A stretch of DNA of 64,000 nt from Chitinophaga polysaccharea. GTDB taxonomy: Bacteria; Bacteroidota; Bacteroidia; Chitinophagales; Chitinophagaceae. Shown here piece after piece: positions 62,819 to 64,000 of this stretch. A program made the position numbers and the translations under genes. The stretch's first letter is position 1. Each line of letters opens with the position of its first letter. The DNA is taken from the NCBI RefSeq assembly GCF_902150045.1, contig NZ_CABFVU010000001.1, positions 2,666,001-2,730,000 on the forward strand, read 5' to 3'. The notes beneath the pieces were generated by a model. It ran no database searches. It was not told the DNA's origin and saw nothing but the letters and a program-made list of their open reading frames with translations.

Positions 62819-64000
62819 ATGGCCATTATAGGTAATCTTATTTCCAGGTCGCTACGCATCAGGAAGAAGTTCACATTTAAATTAGGAACGCCTCGCCAAT
62901 ACCAGCTGCAGGTGCTGCATCGTTTGCTGGAGAAGGCCAAGGATACGGAGTTTGGTCGCCATTACCAATTTCAGGAAGTATTGGACAGTGCTAATTTTAT
63001 AGCGCATTACCGGGAAAAAGTACCTGTGCATAACTATACCAAAATGCATGCGGAGTGGTGGTACCGCTGCCTGGAAGGCGAAGCGAACGTAAGCTGGCCG
63101 GAGAAGATCAAGTATTTTGCACTCAGCTCCGGTACTTCAGAATCAGCCAGCAAACATATACCCGTTACCAAAGCCATGCTCAGAACAGTGAAGAAAGTAG
63201 GGGTGAAGCAGCTGTATTCAATGGCCAACTTTAATATCCCGCCACGCTCTTTTGAAAAAGGCATCCTCATGCTGGGCGGCACTACTTCTTTATTTGAGAA
63301 AGGCGATTACTATGAAGGCGATATGAGCGGCATCCAGGCCAAAAATATCCCGAAATGGTTCCGCCGGTTTTACAAGCCTGGTGGCAAAATTTCCCGTAAA
63401 CCGAACTGGGAGCAGCGTATCAAGCTAATTGTGCGCAAGGCTAAAGACTGGGATGTGGGCACCGTTTGTGGCGTGCCAGCATGGGTACAGATCGTACTGG
63501 AAGAAATCATCAAATATCACGGTGTTAAAAATATCCATGAAATATGGCCTAACCTGGCGGTATACATTCATGGGGGCGTATCTTTTGAGCCTTACCGCGA
63601 CAGCTTCCAGAAGCTGCTCGGAAAGCCCATTGCGTTTATAGAAACCTATATGGCTTCTGAAGGGTCTTTTGGTTTCCAGGCAAGGCCGGGTACCAAAGGC
63701 ATTAAGCTGGTGCTGAATGCAGGTATCTTCTATGAGTTCATTCCTTTCAATGAAGAAAACTTCGACGCAGAAGGGGAAGTAAAGCCCAATCCGAAATCTT
63801 ACATGATCCACGAGGTGGTGGAAGATGTGGAATATGCCGTGATGCTGTCTACCTGCGCAGGTGCATGGCGCTACCTGATTGGCGATGTAGTGAAATTCAC
63901 TTCCGTAAAGGAGCATGAAATAGTGATTGTTGGCCGTACCAAACAGTTCCTCAGCCTTTGCGGGGAGCATATGAGTATCGACAACATGAACAAAGCCATT
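62819..64000 (+). CDS. GH3 auxin-responsive-promoter family protein, N-terminal part (3' end outside window)
   Basis: The frame opens at the ATG at 62819 (MAIIGNLISRSLRIRKKF) and stays open for 394 codons to the end of the window. The acyl-adenylating fold is recognisable from YFALSSGTSESASKHIPVT (the Ser/Thr/Gly-rich ATP loop), FIETYMASEGSFGFQA, EFIPFNEENFD and WRYLIGDVVKF. Plant GH3 proteins conjugate amino acids to acyl hormones. Bacterial homologues are frequent in Bacteroidota and have no established substrate. About 100-120 residues are expected to lie beyond the window. Confidence 0.92.
   Translation, partial: MAIIGNLISRSLRIRKKFTFKLGTPRQYQLQVLHRLLEKAKDTEFGRHYQFQEVLDSANFIAHYREKVPVHNYTKMHAEWWYRCLEGEANVSWPEKIKYFALSSGTSESASKHIPVTKAMLRTVKKVGVKQLYSMANFNIPPRSFEKGILMLGGTTSLFEKGDYYEGDMSGIQAKNIPKWFRRFYKPGGKISRKPNWEQRIKLIVRKAKDWDVGTVCGVPAWVQIVLEEIIKYHGVKNIHEIWPNLAVYIHGGVSFEPYRDSFQKLLGKPIAFIETYMASEGSFGFQARPGTKGIKLVLNAGIFYEFIPFNEENFDAEGEVKPNPKSYMIHEVVEDVEYAVMLSTCAGAWRYLIGDVVKFTSVKEHEIVIVGRTKQFLSLCGEHMSIDNMNKAI

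Overview
The window looks like a chromosomal segment of a Bacteroidota bacterium, most likely a Chitinophagaceae member (Chitinophaga-like). The grounds are lineage-typical families (DUF4290 beside murA, an IPExxxVDY-type protein, DUF5522, DUF4199, bacterial GH3, Rho with a long charged insertion), the absence of clear Shine-Dalgarno sequences, and promoters of the Bacteroidota type (TTTG or TTG about 18-20 bases upstream of TAnnTTTG). No phage, insertion sequence, CRISPR array or rRNA was seen.

Layout. 1-7008: an export operon with two tandem MacB/FtsX-like permeases (the first cut by the window edge), an ABC ATPase, a TolC-like channel and a MacA/HlyD-like adaptor. 7127-8475: gpsA and a small unknown gene. 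8896-16063: a GT4 glycosyltransferase fused to a helical domain, then a signalling block (lone receiver, NtrC-type regulator, receiver-PAS-kinase, CHASE3 kinase). 16363-23435: a stress and DNA-repair block (hydrophilic small protein, DUF892 ferritin-like protein, SDR, topoisomerase IB, Ku, LigD, DUF4199). 23452-29773: a second NtrC-type regulator, chrA, a 2OG-Fe(II) oxygenase, ExbD and asnS. 30217-33604: rho, a 57-aa lipoprotein, an outer-membrane barrel and a TetR regulator.

33860-38788, all on the minus strand: LytR/LytS-type two-component system, pterin dehydratase, IPExxxVDY protein, alkyltransferase-like protein, DUF5522 and trmB. 38916-39204 holds an unusual tRNA-like RNA gene with its own promoter and terminator. 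39288-42321: Lrp regulator, tryptophan 2,3-dioxygenase, alpha/beta hydrolase, SDR. 42463-48444: DUF4290, murA, gmk, a CNNM/CorC membrane protein, a candidate small RNA, tatC and rpiB. 48568-53429: M28 peptidase, HdeD-like protein, ECF sigma factor, fatty-acid desaturase. 53696-62639: uvrD/pcrA, recX, an omega-amidase-like nitrilase, a VOC protein, nagA, a GT39 glycosyltransferase, thiL and an inositol-monophosphatase family gene. 62819-64000: the start of a GH3 family gene.

Most genes are ordinary core functions. The best leads are (1) the minus-strand tRNA-like gene at 38969-39111, with a Leu-type body, a GUC anticodon and a variable region of about 74 nt; (2) an apparent free-standing small RNA at about 46723-46889 between a consensus promoter and an intrinsic terminator; (3) three copies of a large palindromic intergenic element at about 27925-28322, 53439-53640 and 60619-60812. 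All calls come from reading the sequence and recalling families; no search or folding program was run.
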